Positions 8,267-17,228 of a DNA stretch of 64,000 nt are shown here, piece by piece (the stretch's first letter is position 1; each line of letters opens with the position of its first letter). Both the position numbers and the translations under genes were made by a program. The stretch comes from Helicobacteraceae bacterium (GTDB lineage: Bacteria; Campylobacterota; Campylobacteria; Campylobacterales; Sulfurimonadaceae), in assembly GCA_027023805.1 (NCBI GenBank), contig JALVUF010000059.1, forward strand, positions 1 through 64,000, read 5' to 3'. The notes below the pieces were generated by a model that made no database searches, was not told where the DNA came from, and was given only the letters and a program-made list of their open reading frames with translations.

Positions 8267-9523
8267 TTATTTTATGATATTGTAAAACATATCTACAGAT
8301 AAAACGGTTGTGATAACAAACGCAAGAGCGGCAAATATGTTATTAAACTTTCCGTTTTTCAATTCACCCATAATGGATCTGTTATTTGCTAAAATCAAAA
8401 TAATGACAATTAAAAACGGCAGTAAAATACCGTCTAGCACCTGCGAATAATATAGTGCGTCAACAACTGAAACAGGTGACATATCAATAATATCACCTAA
8501 AATCATAGCACCTAAAAATACTAGATAAAATCCTTTGGCATCACTTACTTTGTCATCCATTCCCGCACGCCATCCAAAGGCATCTGCAACAGCGTAGGCT
8601 GTAGAGCCTGCAAGAACCGGAATTGCAAGGAGTCCAGATACAATAACACCTATAGAAAATAGCGCAAATGCATATTGACTACTTACGGGTTTTAGTGCAT
8701 TTGCAAGCGCGCCCATAGTTTGTATATCTCCTGTATGGCCAAAAAAAACAGCAGCGCCGCTTATTATCATGCAGTATGCCAAAATATTTGAGTAGCTCAT
8801 CCCCAAAACGGTATCAAGATGTGCACTTTTGGCTTGAACAACGGTCTTTTTCTCCTCTTTTTCCTCAGATGCCTGCCAAAAAAGCAGATATGGGGAGATA
8901 GTTGTCCCAAGCATGCCCAGTGCGGCAATTATCCAAGCGGTATGCATAGTGATATGCGGTACGAAAGTGTTTTTTAGTATCGGCATAATGTCCGGTTTGG
9001 CCAAAAAGACATTGATTATATATACAACCAGTACGGCACTAAAGACCAGTAGTGTGCGTTTTATAAACCTGTAAGAACGATACATAACCAAATATGCGAT
9101 AATGGACGTGATCGGGATGAGAAAATAAACTGCATCTTTATGCGTGATAACAGAAAAGATAGATGCCAAAGCCTCTAAATCAGCACCTATAGTCAAGATA
9201 TTGGCAGCTGCTAGAATTAAAATCATAAAAATAGTCAATTTTTTTGTATAAAATGCGGTTGTAAGTTCAGGAAGACTCTTGCCTGTAACAAGCCCTATGT
9301 GTGAGATGGTGCTTTGAACAGATATTAACATCGGAGTAGCTAAAAGCAAAAGCCATAGCTGGCTAAGCCCGGTAGTAGCACCTACAAGTGTGTATGTTAC
9401 TATGCCCGCGGGGTCATCGCCTGCACCGCCCGTTATGATGCCGGGACCCAGCCCTTTTATCGTTTTACGATGCCTTGATATATCTTGTTTGATTTTTTCT
9501 TTAAAAGAAATATATCGCGCCAT
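8267..9523 (-). CDS. NRAMP-family divalent metal transporter, non-canonical motifs
   Basis: 418 residues with about 11 membrane helices. The N-terminal GPGIITGGAGDDPAGIVTY aligns with helix 1 of NRAMP transporters, where Mn/Fe carriers have the motif Asp-Pro-Gly-Asn; here it reads DPAG. Helix 6 carries TTISPYLLFWQASEE where canonical members have Met-Pro-His. The metal-binding Met is therefore missing and specificity (Mn, Fe, Mg or other) cannot be assumed. A charged loop EEKEEKK follows. The stop lies 5 bp from the convergent HdeD-like gene. Confidence 0.82.
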   Translation of the reverse strand: MARYISFKEKIKQDISRHRKTIKGLGPGIITGGAGDDPAGIVTYTLVGATTGLSQLWLLLLATPMLISVQSTISHIGLVTGKSLPELTTAFYTKKLTIFMILILAAANILTIGADLEALASIFSVITHKDAVYFLIPITSIIAYLVMYRSYRFIKRTLLVFSAVLVVYIINVFLAKPDIMPILKNTFVPHITMHTAWIIAALGMLGTTISPYLLFWQASEEKEEKKTVVQAKSAHLDTVLGMSYSNILAYCMIISGAAVFFGHTGDIQTMGALANALKPVSSQYAFALFSIGVIVSGLLAIPVLAGSTAYAVADAFGWRAGMDDKVSDAKGFYLVFLGAMILGDIIDMSPVSVVDALYYSQVLDGILLPFLIVIILILANNRSIMGELKNGKFNNIFAALAFVITTVLSVDMFYNIIK

Positions 9524-9589
9524 TTATCATCCTTTATTTGCAAGCGTGCATATCGTCAAATCATAGCATAATTTTTTACTTTAATGTGG

Positions 9590-9595
9590 TATGAT
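9590..9595 (+). promoter_or_regulatory. -10 box for the phasin-like/UbiB pair
   Basis: TATGAT lies downstream of the ATG used by the ORF track (9584), so that start would not be transcribed from this promoter. The next ATG at 9629 has AAAGGA at the right distance. Confidence 0.4.
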
Positions 9596-9628
9596 TGTAA
9601 TATCAAACTCGACAATAAAGGATTTAAG

Positions 9629-9892
9629 ATGTTAAAAGATTTAATATATACAGGTTTAGGCGCTGCTACAATCTTAAAAGAAAGAGTAGAAGAGGAGGTG
9701 CAAAAACTTGAAGATGAGGGAAAAATCAAACAAGATGATGCAAAAAACCTGCTTGAGAGACTTCAAAATATCGGCAAGCAAAGAGACAGCAAGGTTAAGA
9801 CTAAACTAAAAGAGATAATCAAAGAATCTATAGATGAGTTAGGATTAGCTACAAAAGAGGATATTGCAAAACTGAAAGAGGGGCTTAAGTAG
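9629..9892 (+). CDS. Phasin-like coiled-coil protein
   Basis: 87 residues from the ATG at 9629 (the track starts 15 codons earlier). The N-terminal 15 residues are mildly hydrophobic and amphipathic; the rest is a charged helix rich in Lys and Glu that should form a coiled coil. It ends LGLATKEDIAKLKEGL, a tail seen in phasin-like and UbiK/BMFP-type small proteins. The TTG of the UbiB-like kinase begins 5 nt after its stop. It may be a membrane- or lipid-associated helper of that kinase. No catalytic motif is present. Confidence 0.6.
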   Translation: MLKDLIYTGLGAATILKERVEEEVQKLEDEGKIKQDDAKNLLERLQNIGKQRDSKVKTKLKEIIKESIDELGLATKEDIAKLKEGLK

Positions 9893-9897
9893 GCTTT

Positions 9898-11442
9898 TTG
9901 AAAAATTTACGTTTTTATTCTTTGCGGCGAATATACAGTGTTTTTATATTTTTAGTTACCGTATATCTTGTCATTAAAAAGAAAGAGAGTTTTTTAGGTT
10001 TTAAGCCGTTATCTCCGAAGAAGTTAAAAAATACCATCATAGCACTTGGTGCGAGTTTTATAAAATTGGCTCAGGTTTTAGCAACGAGAGCCGATTTTTT
10101 TACACAGGAATATATAGATGAGCTAAAAGAGTTGCACGATACTCTTCCGGCAATGGCGCAAGATGAGTTTGAGATTGTCTTTAGTAGAGCTTTTAGTGCA
10201 AATGAGTTTAAAAGTTTTGATAAAACACCGATCGCTTCAGCTTCAATTGGGCAGGTACACGTTGCCTGCACAAAAGATAATGAGAAAGTGGCAGTAAAAT
10301 TAAGGCGCCTTATCATTAAGCGACAAGTTGTAGCCGATATCAAAATAATCAATTTTTTTAATAAGCTTTTTCGCCCGCTTTTTTCATATTATACAAAAAA
10401 TTCTATCGAATCGGTTATCAGTGAATTTTCAAAAATGATTATGCAAGAAGTCAGTTTAACTCATGAGTTAAATAACCTTTTAAAATTCTCATCAGTTTAT
10501 AAAAACAGTGGGATAAAATTTCCTACTCCATATATCAAAATGTGTAGTGATGATGCTATTGTTATGAGTTTTGAAGAGGGGTACAGGTTTGATGATAAGC
10601 AAAATATTCTCAAACAAAATATAAATTTTAGGGATATCATTACAAAACTTGTTGATTTTTATACACAACAGATGCTTATAAACGGTTATTTTCATGCCGA
10701 TCCACATCCGGGAAATTTGCTTGTAAATACTAAAGGAGAGCTTATTTTGCTTGATTTTGGTATGGTAAAATCTATACCAAACAGTTCAAGAATTGCTATG
10801 ATTGAGCTAATAAAAGCAGCTCATGAGCAGGATTATGAGCGATATATCTATGCTTCTAAAAAATTAGGAACCATCGCGTATGAAGCACCCACGGCAGAGT
10901 TGGCAGAATTTGTTGAGCGAATGTTTGAGATATTTTCGAATGATAATTTAAGCAGTGAAAACATGCAGGATTTGGTTCGCGGGGTTCTTGAATCTACCAG
11001 AGATTTACCTTTTAAGCTGCCAAGTGAAATCGTGTATGTGATGCGTGTTAGTGCGATTATAGAAGGATTGGGCACGACTTATATAGATAATTTTAACGGC
11101 GTTAAAGATATACTGCCTACTTTACAGAAAAATATTCCAAAAGCATTAGGTGCAAAAGATGGTATCGCTCAGGCATTAATTGATGAGATAAAAGATATAC
11201 CCACGGTAATCAAAGAGTTTAAAACATCTGTTAAAAAGATAAGCGCGGATGAGTTGAAAGTTGAGATTTTACAAGATCAAGTGGAGTGGATAAAAAAAGA
11301 TCTAAAAAAAGAGGTCAAATCTTACGCTGTGTCATTTTTGTTTGTCGCAGGCGGTATTTTTTTGTTGTTGTATGATAAAAATTTTAAAAATGAAGCATTA
11401 GTGCTTTTTATTTTCGGCACAGCAAGAGTTTTTTATAAATAA
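9898..11442 (+). CDS. UbiB/ABC1 (AarF) family atypical kinase
   Basis: 514 residues starting at TTG; no in-frame ATG is available near the N-terminus. Family hallmarks are IKLAQVLATR (the KxGQ-type N-terminal extension, with Ala for Gly), ASIGQVHVA (the Ala-rich nucleotide loop), GYFHADPHPGN (catalytic loop) and LLDFGM (the DFG metal site). The C-terminus has two hydrophobic segments that anchor it to the inner membrane. UbiB proteins support isoprenoid quinone synthesis, probably through ATPase activity; Campylobacterota use menaquinones, so the target is not certain. The gene is tightly coupled to the preceding phasin-like gene. Confidence 0.85.
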   Translation: MKNLRFYSLRRIYSVFIFLVTVYLVIKKKESFLGFKPLSPKKLKNTIIALGASFIKLAQVLATRADFFTQEYIDELKELHDTLPAMAQDEFEIVFSRAFSANEFKSFDKTPIASASIGQVHVACTKDNEKVAVKLRRLIIKRQVVADIKIINFFNKLFRPLFSYYTKNSIESVISEFSKMIMQEVSLTHELNNLLKFSSVYKNSGIKFPTPYIKMCSDDAIVMSFEEGYRFDDKQNILKQNINFRDIITKLVDFYTQQMLINGYFHADPHPGNLLVNTKGELILLDFGMVKSIPNSSRIAMIELIKAAHEQDYERYIYASKKLGTIAYEAPTAELAEFVERMFEIFSNDNLSSENMQDLVRGVLESTRDLPFKLPSEIVYVMRVSAIIEGLGTTYIDNFNGVKDILPTLQKNIPKALGAKDGIAQALIDEIKDIPTVIKEFKTSVKKISADELKVEILQDQVEWIKKDLKKEVKSYAVSFLFVAGGIFLLLYDKNFKNEALVLFIFGTARVFYK

Positions 11443-11478
11443 TTATTCTTCTAATTGGCAATTGGATATAATTAGGAT

Positions 11479-12441
11479 ATGAATTATATAAAAATCGCAC
11501 AACAAACATTACAAATAGAAGCAGATACGCTCATTGGTGCAATTGATAGTGTTGACGATACTTTTAATCAAGCAGTTGAGATGATACTTACATGCAAGGG
11601 AAAGCTGATTGTCACAGGGGTGGGCAAGTCAGGGCTAATTGGAGCAAAAATAGCCGCAACTCTTGCATCTACCGGTACGCCTAGCTTTTTTTTGCATCCT
11701 ACAGAGGCTCTTCACGGCGATCTTGGAATGATTGACAACAAAGATATGGTGTTAGCTATCAGCTATAGCGGAGAGAGTGAAGAGTTGGGTGCGATATTGC
11801 CCCATGTCAAGCGCTTTAACGTACCGCTTATCGGAATGAGTAAAAACAAAAACTCCACTCTTGGAAAATACAGTGATTTGCATATTGCCATTGTTGTTGA
11901 AAAAGAAGCCTGCCCGCTAGAGATAGCACCTACCAGCTCCACTACTTTAACATTGGCTTTAGGTGATGCTCTGGCTGTTTGTCTGATGAAGGCACGCAAT
12001 TTTCAAAAAGATGATTTTGCATCATTTCATCCAGGGGGCTCTTTAGGTAAACAGTTGTTTATAAAAGTAAGAGATTTGATGCAAACTGATAATCTTCCGT
12101 TAGCTTTTAGAGATACATCTGTAAAAGATGCTATTGTCAAGATGACCCAAGCAAGGCTGGGTACCGTGTTATTAGTCGATGATACCAATAAACTAGTAGG
12201 TTTGGTAAGTGACGGAGATATAAGGCGCGCACTTATGGATAAAGATTTTTCATTGGATGTCCCCATAGAAAAATATGCGACACTCCATCCGTTTGTAATA
12301 GACGATGAGCAGATGCTGGCAAGTGACGCACTTGGTTTGATAGAGAAAAAAAAGATACAGTTGGTAGTTATCACGGATAAAAGTAAACATGTAAAAGGCG
12401 TACTCCACATTCATGTATTGGTACAAAAGGGAATATCTTGA
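11479..12441 (+). CDS. kdsD: Arabinose-5-phosphate isomerase (KdsD/KpsF/GutQ)
   Basis: 320 residues: an SIS sugar-isomerase domain (about 30-170, with VTGVGKSGLIGAKIAATL and SYSGESEE) followed by two CBS domains (about 200-318, e.g. LVSDGDIRRAL). It interconverts ribulose 5-phosphate and arabinose 5-phosphate, the first step towards KDO of lipopolysaccharide. The full three-domain layout is as expected. AGGAT lies just upstream of the ATG. It begins a run of four genes with one-base overlaps or no gaps. Confidence 0.9.
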   Translation: MNYIKIAQQTLQIEADTLIGAIDSVDDTFNQAVEMILTCKGKLIVTGVGKSGLIGAKIAATLASTGTPSFFLHPTEALHGDLGMIDNKDMVLAISYSGESEELGAILPHVKRFNVPLIGMSKNKNSTLGKYSDLHIAIVVEKEACPLEIAPTSSTTLTLALGDALAVCLMKARNFQKDDFASFHPGGSLGKQLFIKVRDLMQTDNLPLAFRDTSVKDAIVKMTQARLGTVLLVDDTNKLVGLVSDGDIRRALMDKDFSLDVPIEKYATLHPFVIDDEQMLASDALGLIEKKKIQLVVITDKSKHVKGVLHIHVLVQKGIS

Positions 12442-13232
12442 TGAGATTAAATAAGTTTATAGCGCATTACAGCAGTTATTCAAGGCGTGAAGCTGATAAA
12501 GCCGTGCAAGACGGGTATGTTAAAATTAATGCAGATGTGCAAACAAACCCAGCAACACAGATAAATGAAAGAGATGACAGGGTAACTCTAAAGGGTAAAA
12601 AAATCTCCGCCAATGAGCAATACACTGTTATAGCCTATAATAAGCAAAAGGGTGAGTTGGTAACTAAAAGCGACCCACGCCAAAGAAAGACTATTTATGA
12701 TACATTGCCGCAAAAATACAAACATTTTATCCCTGTCGGTCGTCTTGATTATGCCACGGAGGGGCTTTTGCTTTTAACCGATGCTTCACGTGTGGCCACA
12801 GCTTTAATGACTTCAAACATGGAAAGAGTTTATCGTGTCAAAATTAAAGGGGATATAAATGATGATATTGAGCAGGCGATGCAAAAAGGCATGGAACTTG
12901 AAGATGCCTCATTAGGAGGACATGAGTTAAGCAATATTAAATCTATGAATTTTGCACCTTTTTTTGCATACAATATCGTGAAAAATTCACCTACATATTC
13001 TATAATTAAAATTGCAATCAGTGAAGGGAAAAACCGTGAAGTCAGACGTTTTTTTGCACATTTTAATAGAGATGTGGTGGATTTAAAACGCCTTAGTTTC
13101 GGGGGTATTGAGTTAAATAATTTACCAAGTGGAAAAGTTAGATTTCTTAGTAAAAATGAATACACCCATTTACATAAGTTTTTATCAGAATATAAAAAGG
13201 AACAAAAACAGGTTAAAAAGGGAAAAAGATGA
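12441..13232 (+). CDS. RluB/RsuA-family rRNA pseudouridine synthase
   Basis: 263 residues from the ATG at 12441; the track begins at an in-frame TTG three bases earlier. An N-terminal S4 RNA-binding domain (RLNKFIAHYSSYSRREAD) is followed by the synthase domain with GRLDYATEGLLLLT, where the Asp is the catalytic nucleophile. The C-terminal EGKNREVRRFF is the usual family block. It probably modifies a uridine of 23S rRNA (RluB-like) though the site is not evident from sequence. The ATG shares its A with the kdsD stop. Confidence 0.88.
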   Translation: MRLNKFIAHYSSYSRREADKAVQDGYVKINADVQTNPATQINERDDRVTLKGKKISANEQYTVIAYNKQKGELVTKSDPRQRKTIYDTLPQKYKHFIPVGRLDYATEGLLLLTDASRVATALMTSNMERVYRVKIKGDINDDIEQAMQKGMELEDASLGGHELSNIKSMNFAPFFAYNIVKNSPTYSIIKIAISEGKNREVRRFFAHFNRDVVDLKRLSFGGIELNNLPSGKVRFLSKNEYTHLHKFLSEYKKEQKQVKKGKR

Positions 13233-13627
13233 AGACAGTGAGCTTTCCGACAAGTCATAAAACACATCTTATGGATATAAGCAAAGAGGTGCAAGAAGAG
13301 GTTGTAAAATCAGGCATAAAAGATGGTGTATGTATAATTTTTACGCCACATACGACAACAAGTGTTTTTCTATTTGAAAATCAAGATCCGGCACTAAGAC
13401 GCGATTTATTAAATTCACTTAGCCGCATCGCACCTAGTGATACGCTATATCAGCATAACGGTACAAATGCCGCCGCACATCTTAAAAGTTCACGTATGGG
13501 AAATTCTGTGAGTGTGCCTGTTGCTAATGCTCATCTGTTGCTAGGAGAGTGGCAGGGAATATTTTTTGGAGAGTTTGACGGTCCAAGACAAAAGCGTGAT
13601 GTTTATATAAAAGTAATAGCAGGATAA
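13229..13627 (+). CDS. YjbQ family protein (UPF0047)
   Basis: 132 residues of the YjbQ family: IFTPHTTTSVFLFEN, HNGTNAAAHLKSS and LGEWQGIFFGEFDGPR are the conserved metal-site His and neighbouring blocks. Some members have weak thiamine-phosphate synthase activity; the true role is open. It overlaps the previous gene by 4 nt (ATGA), and rarA begins immediately after its stop (TAAATG). Confidence 0.88.
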   Translation: MKTVSFPTSHKTHLMDISKEVQEEVVKSGIKDGVCIIFTPHTTTSVFLFENQDPALRRDLLNSLSRIAPSDTLYQHNGTNAAAHLKSSRMGNSVSVPVANAHLLLGEWQGIFFGEFDGPRQKRDVYIKVIAG

Positions 13628-14809
13628 ATGGACTTAACTCATCTTTTAAAGCCTAAAAATTTTGATGAGGTAGTAGGGCAGGAGCATCTAACAAGCAAGA
13701 ATGCATCTTTTAGACGTCTTTGCGAAAAAAAATCATTGGGGCATATGTTTCTTTACGGACCTGCAGGTTGTGGTAAAACCTCACTTGCGCATATAGTTTC
13801 ACAGACTATGGATTGTCCATTTTATCAATTTAACGCAACGTCAATCAAAACAGAAGAGTTACGAAAAGTTTTTAAAGAGTATCAAAACACTCTTGTGCGT
13901 CCTTTGATATTTATAGATGAAATTCACCGTTTGTCTAAAAATCAGCAAGAGGTTTTGCTGCCATTTATGGAGAAAAATAGTATCTTGCTCATTGGCGCAT
14001 CTACGGAGAATCCATTTTTCTCGCTTACTTCGGCTATGCGTTCACGCTCTCTTTTATTTGAATTAAAAAAGATACCCGCCAAGAGTTTGAAGACTCTTTT
14101 AGATAAAGCATTATCGCATTTAAAGCTTACATGTGAAGATGATGCGCTGCAATATCTTATCGCCAGTTCAAACGGTGACGCAAGAGCTATGCTAAAACTG
14201 CTTGAGGCCGCATCATCGCTTGAAGATAATATAACTCTCAATCTTCTAAAATCGATAAGACCGTTTGCTCAAAATGACGGAAGCAGTGATGCGACTATGC
14301 ATTATGATCTGATAAGCGCGCTTATCAAATCCATCAGAGGGAGTGATTGCGACGGGGGTATTTATTATCTTGCGCGACTTATAAAAGCAGGTGAATCAGC
14401 AGAGTTTATCGCAAGAAGGCTTGTGATATTAGCTAGTGAAGATATATCAAATGCAAATCCACAGGCACTAACTCTTACAACGTCAGCTATGACATCGGTA
14501 TCAAAAATAGGCTATCCTGAAGCTAAAATTATTTTAGCTCAAGTTGTTGTATATTTATGCGCATCTCCAAAATCAAATAGTTCATATATAGCGTTAAACA
14601 AGGCTTTGCAGGCTATAGAAGAAGGCGTTATTTTAGATATTCCCGATAATATAAAAGATCAAAATACAAACTATCTTTATCCTCATGATTTTGGTGGATA
14701 TGTAAAACAAAAATATATGTCAAAGAGATTAAAATTCTTAACATTTAAAGAGATTGGTTATGAAAAAAAGATGAAGGAATGGATGCAAGTGATTAAAAAA
14801 AATCAGTAA
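13628..14809 (+). CDS. rarA: RarA/MgsA-type AAA+ ATPase
   Basis: 393 residues. The N-terminal VVGQEHLT block, Walker A GPAGCGKTS (about 44-52), Walker B IFIDEIHR and sensor-1 GASTENP place it in the RarA/MgsA/WRNIP1 clamp-loader-like group. The C-terminal part (MLKLLEAASS, ARRLVILASEDI) matches the tetramerisation domain. The protein acts at stalled replication forks with SSB. The gene has no gap to yjbQ. Confidence 0.9.
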   Translation: MDLTHLLKPKNFDEVVGQEHLTSKNASFRRLCEKKSLGHMFLYGPAGCGKTSLAHIVSQTMDCPFYQFNATSIKTEELRKVFKEYQNTLVRPLIFIDEIHRLSKNQQEVLLPFMEKNSILLIGASTENPFFSLTSAMRSRSLLFELKKIPAKSLKTLLDKALSHLKLTCEDDALQYLIASSNGDARAMLKLLEAASSLEDNITLNLLKSIRPFAQNDGSSDATMHYDLISALIKSIRGSDCDGGIYYLARLIKAGESAEFIARRLVILASEDISNANPQALTLTTSAMTSVSKIGYPEAKIILAQVVVYLCASPKSNSSYIALNKALQAIEEGVILDIPDNIKDQNTNYLYPHDFGGYVKQKYMSKRLKFLTFKEIGYEKKMKEWMQVIKKNQ

Positions 14810-14812
14810 AGC

Positions 14813-14838
14813 CTTGCAGAGATTTTACTCTTAGCAAG
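14813..14838. terminator. Possible hairpin between rarA and rplT
   Basis: CTTGCAGAG and CTCTTAGCAAG can pair with one small bulge in the 38-bp gap between convergent rarA and rplT. No strong T-run follows on either strand, so it is only a weak terminator candidate. Confidence 0.3.
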
Positions 14839-14847
14839 ACTTAATAC

Positions 14848-15201
14848 CTATAGTGCCGCTTTAGCAGATGTAACGAGAGAACTAAAAGCCTCTGCGTCAT
14901 TCATCGCCATATCAGCTAGAATTTTACGGTCAAGCTCGATGCCGGCTTTTTTCAAACCATGAATAAAGTTTGAGTAGTTGATGCCGTTTAGTCTGCATGC
15001 GGCATTTATACGGATAATCCATAAACTTCTAAAATCTCTTTTTTTCTGTTTACGATCACGAAATGCATAAACCAATGAACGCTCAACTTGCTCTTTTGCT
15101 TTACGAAAATGTTTGCGACGACCACTGTAAAAACCTTTTGCCATCTTTAAGATTTTTTTGTGACGCGCTCTTCTAACTGTACCTGTTTTAACTCTTGGCA
15201 T
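14848..15201 (-). CDS. rplT: 50S ribosomal protein L20
   Basis: 117 residues starting MPRVKTG, the usual L20 N-terminus; the track start 16 codons upstream is rejected because AAAGGAAATT precedes the ATG at 15201. The protein is basic with [16 protein letters not shown] and [11 protein letters not shown] blocks. L20 binds 23S rRNA early in 50S assembly. It follows rpmI by about 96 bp. infC, which precedes this pair in many bacteria, is not adjacent here. Confidence 0.97.
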   Translation of the reverse strand: MPRVKTGTVRRARHKKILKMAKGFYSGRRKHFRKAKEQVERSLVYAFRDRKQKKRDFRSLWIIRINAACRLNGINYSNFIHGLKKAGIELDRKILADMAMNDAEAFSSLVTSAKAAL

Positions 15202-15297
15202 AATAAATTTCCTTTCTTTACCTCGTCTGCTTTTGGCGACGGGTGCCATCTATTTTAGTATGGACTTGCCCACTAATTTGTGGAGATTAAAATAGCT

Positions 15298-15489
15298 TTA
15301 AGCTATCATTGCCTTAATATTTTTTTCATCAACTTTTGCTATAACTTTTGGTTTATTTTGTTTACGGCGTGTTGCTGAATCCTGTTTTGTCAAAATATGG
15401 CTGCGAAATGCTGTCCCGCGTTTTACGGAACCATTTTTTTTCACTTTAAAACGCTTTACGGCGCCTTTTACCGATTTCATTTTTGGCAT
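15298..15489 (-). CDS. rpmI: 50S ribosomal protein L35
   Basis: 63 residues starting [15 protein letters not shown] behind AAGGAGTAAAG. The track ORF starts eight codons too early. L35 is small and very basic, and the pair rpmI-rplT is conserved. Confidence 0.96.
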   Translation of the reverse strand: MPKMKSVKGAVKRFKVKKNGSVKRGTAFRSHILTKQDSATRRKQNKPKVIAKVDEKNIKAMIA

Positions 15490-15586
15490 CTTTACTCCTT
15501 TGTAAAATTCCAAAGTCGCTAAAAAGAGACTTTTGAGTCGCGATTATATCTTTATTTATATAAAATACAGATGAATCAATACTTAA

Positions 15587-15781
15587 TTAAGCTAGCTTTT
15601 CTTTTTTGCATCCGGTATTTATTTTAAAAATCATATAAAGAGGACAGATGCCAATAGCGGCGGTTGCAAGAGGGATTAATCCAAGCATCCCCCAAAAATT
15701 TTGATGATATATGCCAACCCCCATAATAGCATAAGATAGAACTACCCTTATAAACTTGTCTAGTTTACCGATATTGCACAT
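15587..15781 (-). CDS. DUF2892 small membrane protein
   Basis: 64 residues with the DUF2892 pattern: N-terminal NIGKLDKFIRVVLSYAI, two membrane helices joined by a short loop (HQNFWGMLG), and GICPLYMIF near the end. These proteins occur alone or fused to rhodanese domains. The single Cys after Gly-Ile and the C-terminal Cys-Lys-Lys are typical of the family. It is divergent from the truncated hemoglobin gene. Function unknown. Confidence 0.8.
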   Translation of the reverse strand: MCNIGKLDKFIRVVLSYAIMGVGIYHQNFWGMLGLIPLATAAIGICPLYMIFKINTGCKKEKLA

Positions 15782-15904
15782 TTTTATTCCTTGAGTTTTT
15801 TTTAAGTTATCGCATTATAACAAAAAATATTTGATATTTCTGTGATTTTTAGATATATCTTTAAGCGTTTTTTGATTACTATTGCCTTTAAAAAGGATGA
15901 AGAT

Positions 15905-16345
15905 ATGGAATTTAAGATTACGAACGGGATGATGGGTGTCAGACCGCCGGTTACAAAACCACATCCCGGGTTTTTGCATGAGATGGGCGAAGAGGGCATC
16001 AGAGAGCTTGTTGATGAGCATTACGAACTGATACGAAACAGTGATATAGCTTTTTTGTTTCCTGTGAACGATGAAGAGGATTTTGAACAGGCTAAAAAAA
16101 ATGCGGCAGATTTTTTTATACAAATTTGTGGCGGTCATCCCTATTTTAACGATAACAGAGGTGAGCCGAGAATGGTTGGACGCCATGCACCGTTTCGCAT
16201 AGATCAGCATGCAAGAAAAAGATGGCTTGAGCTTTATGCGCAGCTTTTACCTCAACTAGAAGATAAAGGAGTAAAAAAAGAGTATATAGAATCTTTTTGG
16301 AACTATCTGGATATCTTTTCTATTTGGATGGTAAATACAAAATAA
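15905..16345 (+). CDS. Truncated hemoglobin (group II-like)
   Basis: 146 residues from the ATG at 15905, behind AAAAAGGATGAAG; the track start is 21 codons upstream. GGHPYFNDNRGEP followed by GRHAPFRI matches the region around the proximal haem His of group II (TrHbO-like) truncated globins, here His94; KRWLELY follows as in the family. Likely roles are O2 or NO binding and detoxification. An inverted repeat GTTAT-N6-ATAAC (15806-15821) lies in the divergent gap. The C. jejuni truncated globin that I know is group III, so this is a different type. Confidence 0.82.
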   Translation: MEFKITNGMMGVRPPVTKPHPGFLHEMGEEGIRELVDEHYELIRNSDIAFLFPVNDEEDFEQAKKNAADFFIQICGGHPYFNDNRGEPRMVGRHAPFRIDQHARKRWLELYAQLLPQLEDKGVKKEYIESFWNYLDIFSIWMVNTK

Positions 16346-16368
16346 AGTCGGGTATATGTCATGCTTTT

Positions 16369-17157
16369 TTAAATATCCAAAAACTCTCTGTTTCTGTTTT
16401 TAAAAACAGCTGCTTTAGTGTAGCCCGTGTCTTTTGCCAACTTGACAATTTCGGCATCAAACATGCCTACTTGAGAGGGTTTATGAGCATCTGAAGCAAA
16501 AGTTATGGGGATATCAAGCTCATAAGCCTGCTCTAAAAGCTCTTTTGAGGGGTATGGCTGAGCGATAGGCTTTCTTAGTCCCGACATATTTATCTCTAAA
16601 ACCATATCTGCTTTTTTTATCGCTTTAAGAGCATCTGCAGCAATTAAGCGGATATCTTTTTTAGGTAGAAATTTAAACACTTTGATTAGGTCTAGATGTC
16701 CTACTATATCAAACCGCCCAAGCTCAGCCATCTGTTTTATGGTGTCAAAATATTGCTGCCAGATCAGATCAATATCTTGATCCTCGTACTGTCCTATAAA
16801 TTCTGGATTGTCAAACCCCCATTTGTTTAAAAAGTGAACAGACCCTATGAGATAATCAACATCGGCTTTTAATACTCTTTCATCCATATGATCTTGAAGA
16901 TAATCAACCTCATAGCCCAATAAAATCTCAATTTGATCTTTGTATTTCTCTTTGGCGCTTTTAACTTTTGCTTCATATAGGCTCATTTGATCAAAATTCA
17001 TGCGGTATTTTGGATCAAAGTCCATAGGCGCGTGGTCGCTAAAGCCAAAATACTTTATCCCCTTAGCTATAGCTGCTTGTATATACTCATCCATGCTGCC
17101 TTGGGCATGATGGCAAAGTGGCGTATGGTTATGTAAATCTGCTAACATTTTTTTCAT
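16369..17157 (-). CDS. PHP-family histidinol-phosphatase
   Basis: 262 residues of the PHP phosphoesterase family. DLHNHTPLCHHA supplies the first metal-binding histidines, FSDHAPMDF the third, GYEVDY the Glu, SVHFLNKWGFD and GHLDLIK further ligands, and SDAHKP the last. This is the HisK/HisJ type, which removes phosphate from histidinol phosphate in histidine synthesis. Two start codons three residues apart (ATG at 17157 or 17148) are possible. No other his gene is close. Confidence 0.82.
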   Translation of the reverse strand: MKKMLADLHNHTPLCHHAQGSMDEYIQAAIAKGIKYFGFSDHAPMDFDPKYRMNFDQMSLYEAKVKSAKEKYKDQIEILLGYEVDYLQDHMDERVLKADVDYLIGSVHFLNKWGFDNPEFIGQYEDQDIDLIWQQYFDTIKQMAELGRFDIVGHLDLIKVFKFLPKKDIRLIAADALKAIKKADMVLEINMSGLRKPIAQPYPSKELLEQAYELDIPITFASDAHKPSQVGMFDAEIVKLAKDTGYTKAAVFKNRNREFLDI

Positions 17158-17228
17158 TCTCTTTATTTTTAAAGTTTATCTCGCTATTATTATACAATAG
17201 TCTTAATAAATATATTTTGGAGTGGTTT

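Noticed and set aside
12830-13294. Minus-strand ORF of 154 residues
   Set aside because: Antisense to the pseudouridine synthase gene; Cys/Phe/Ser-rich shadow composition.
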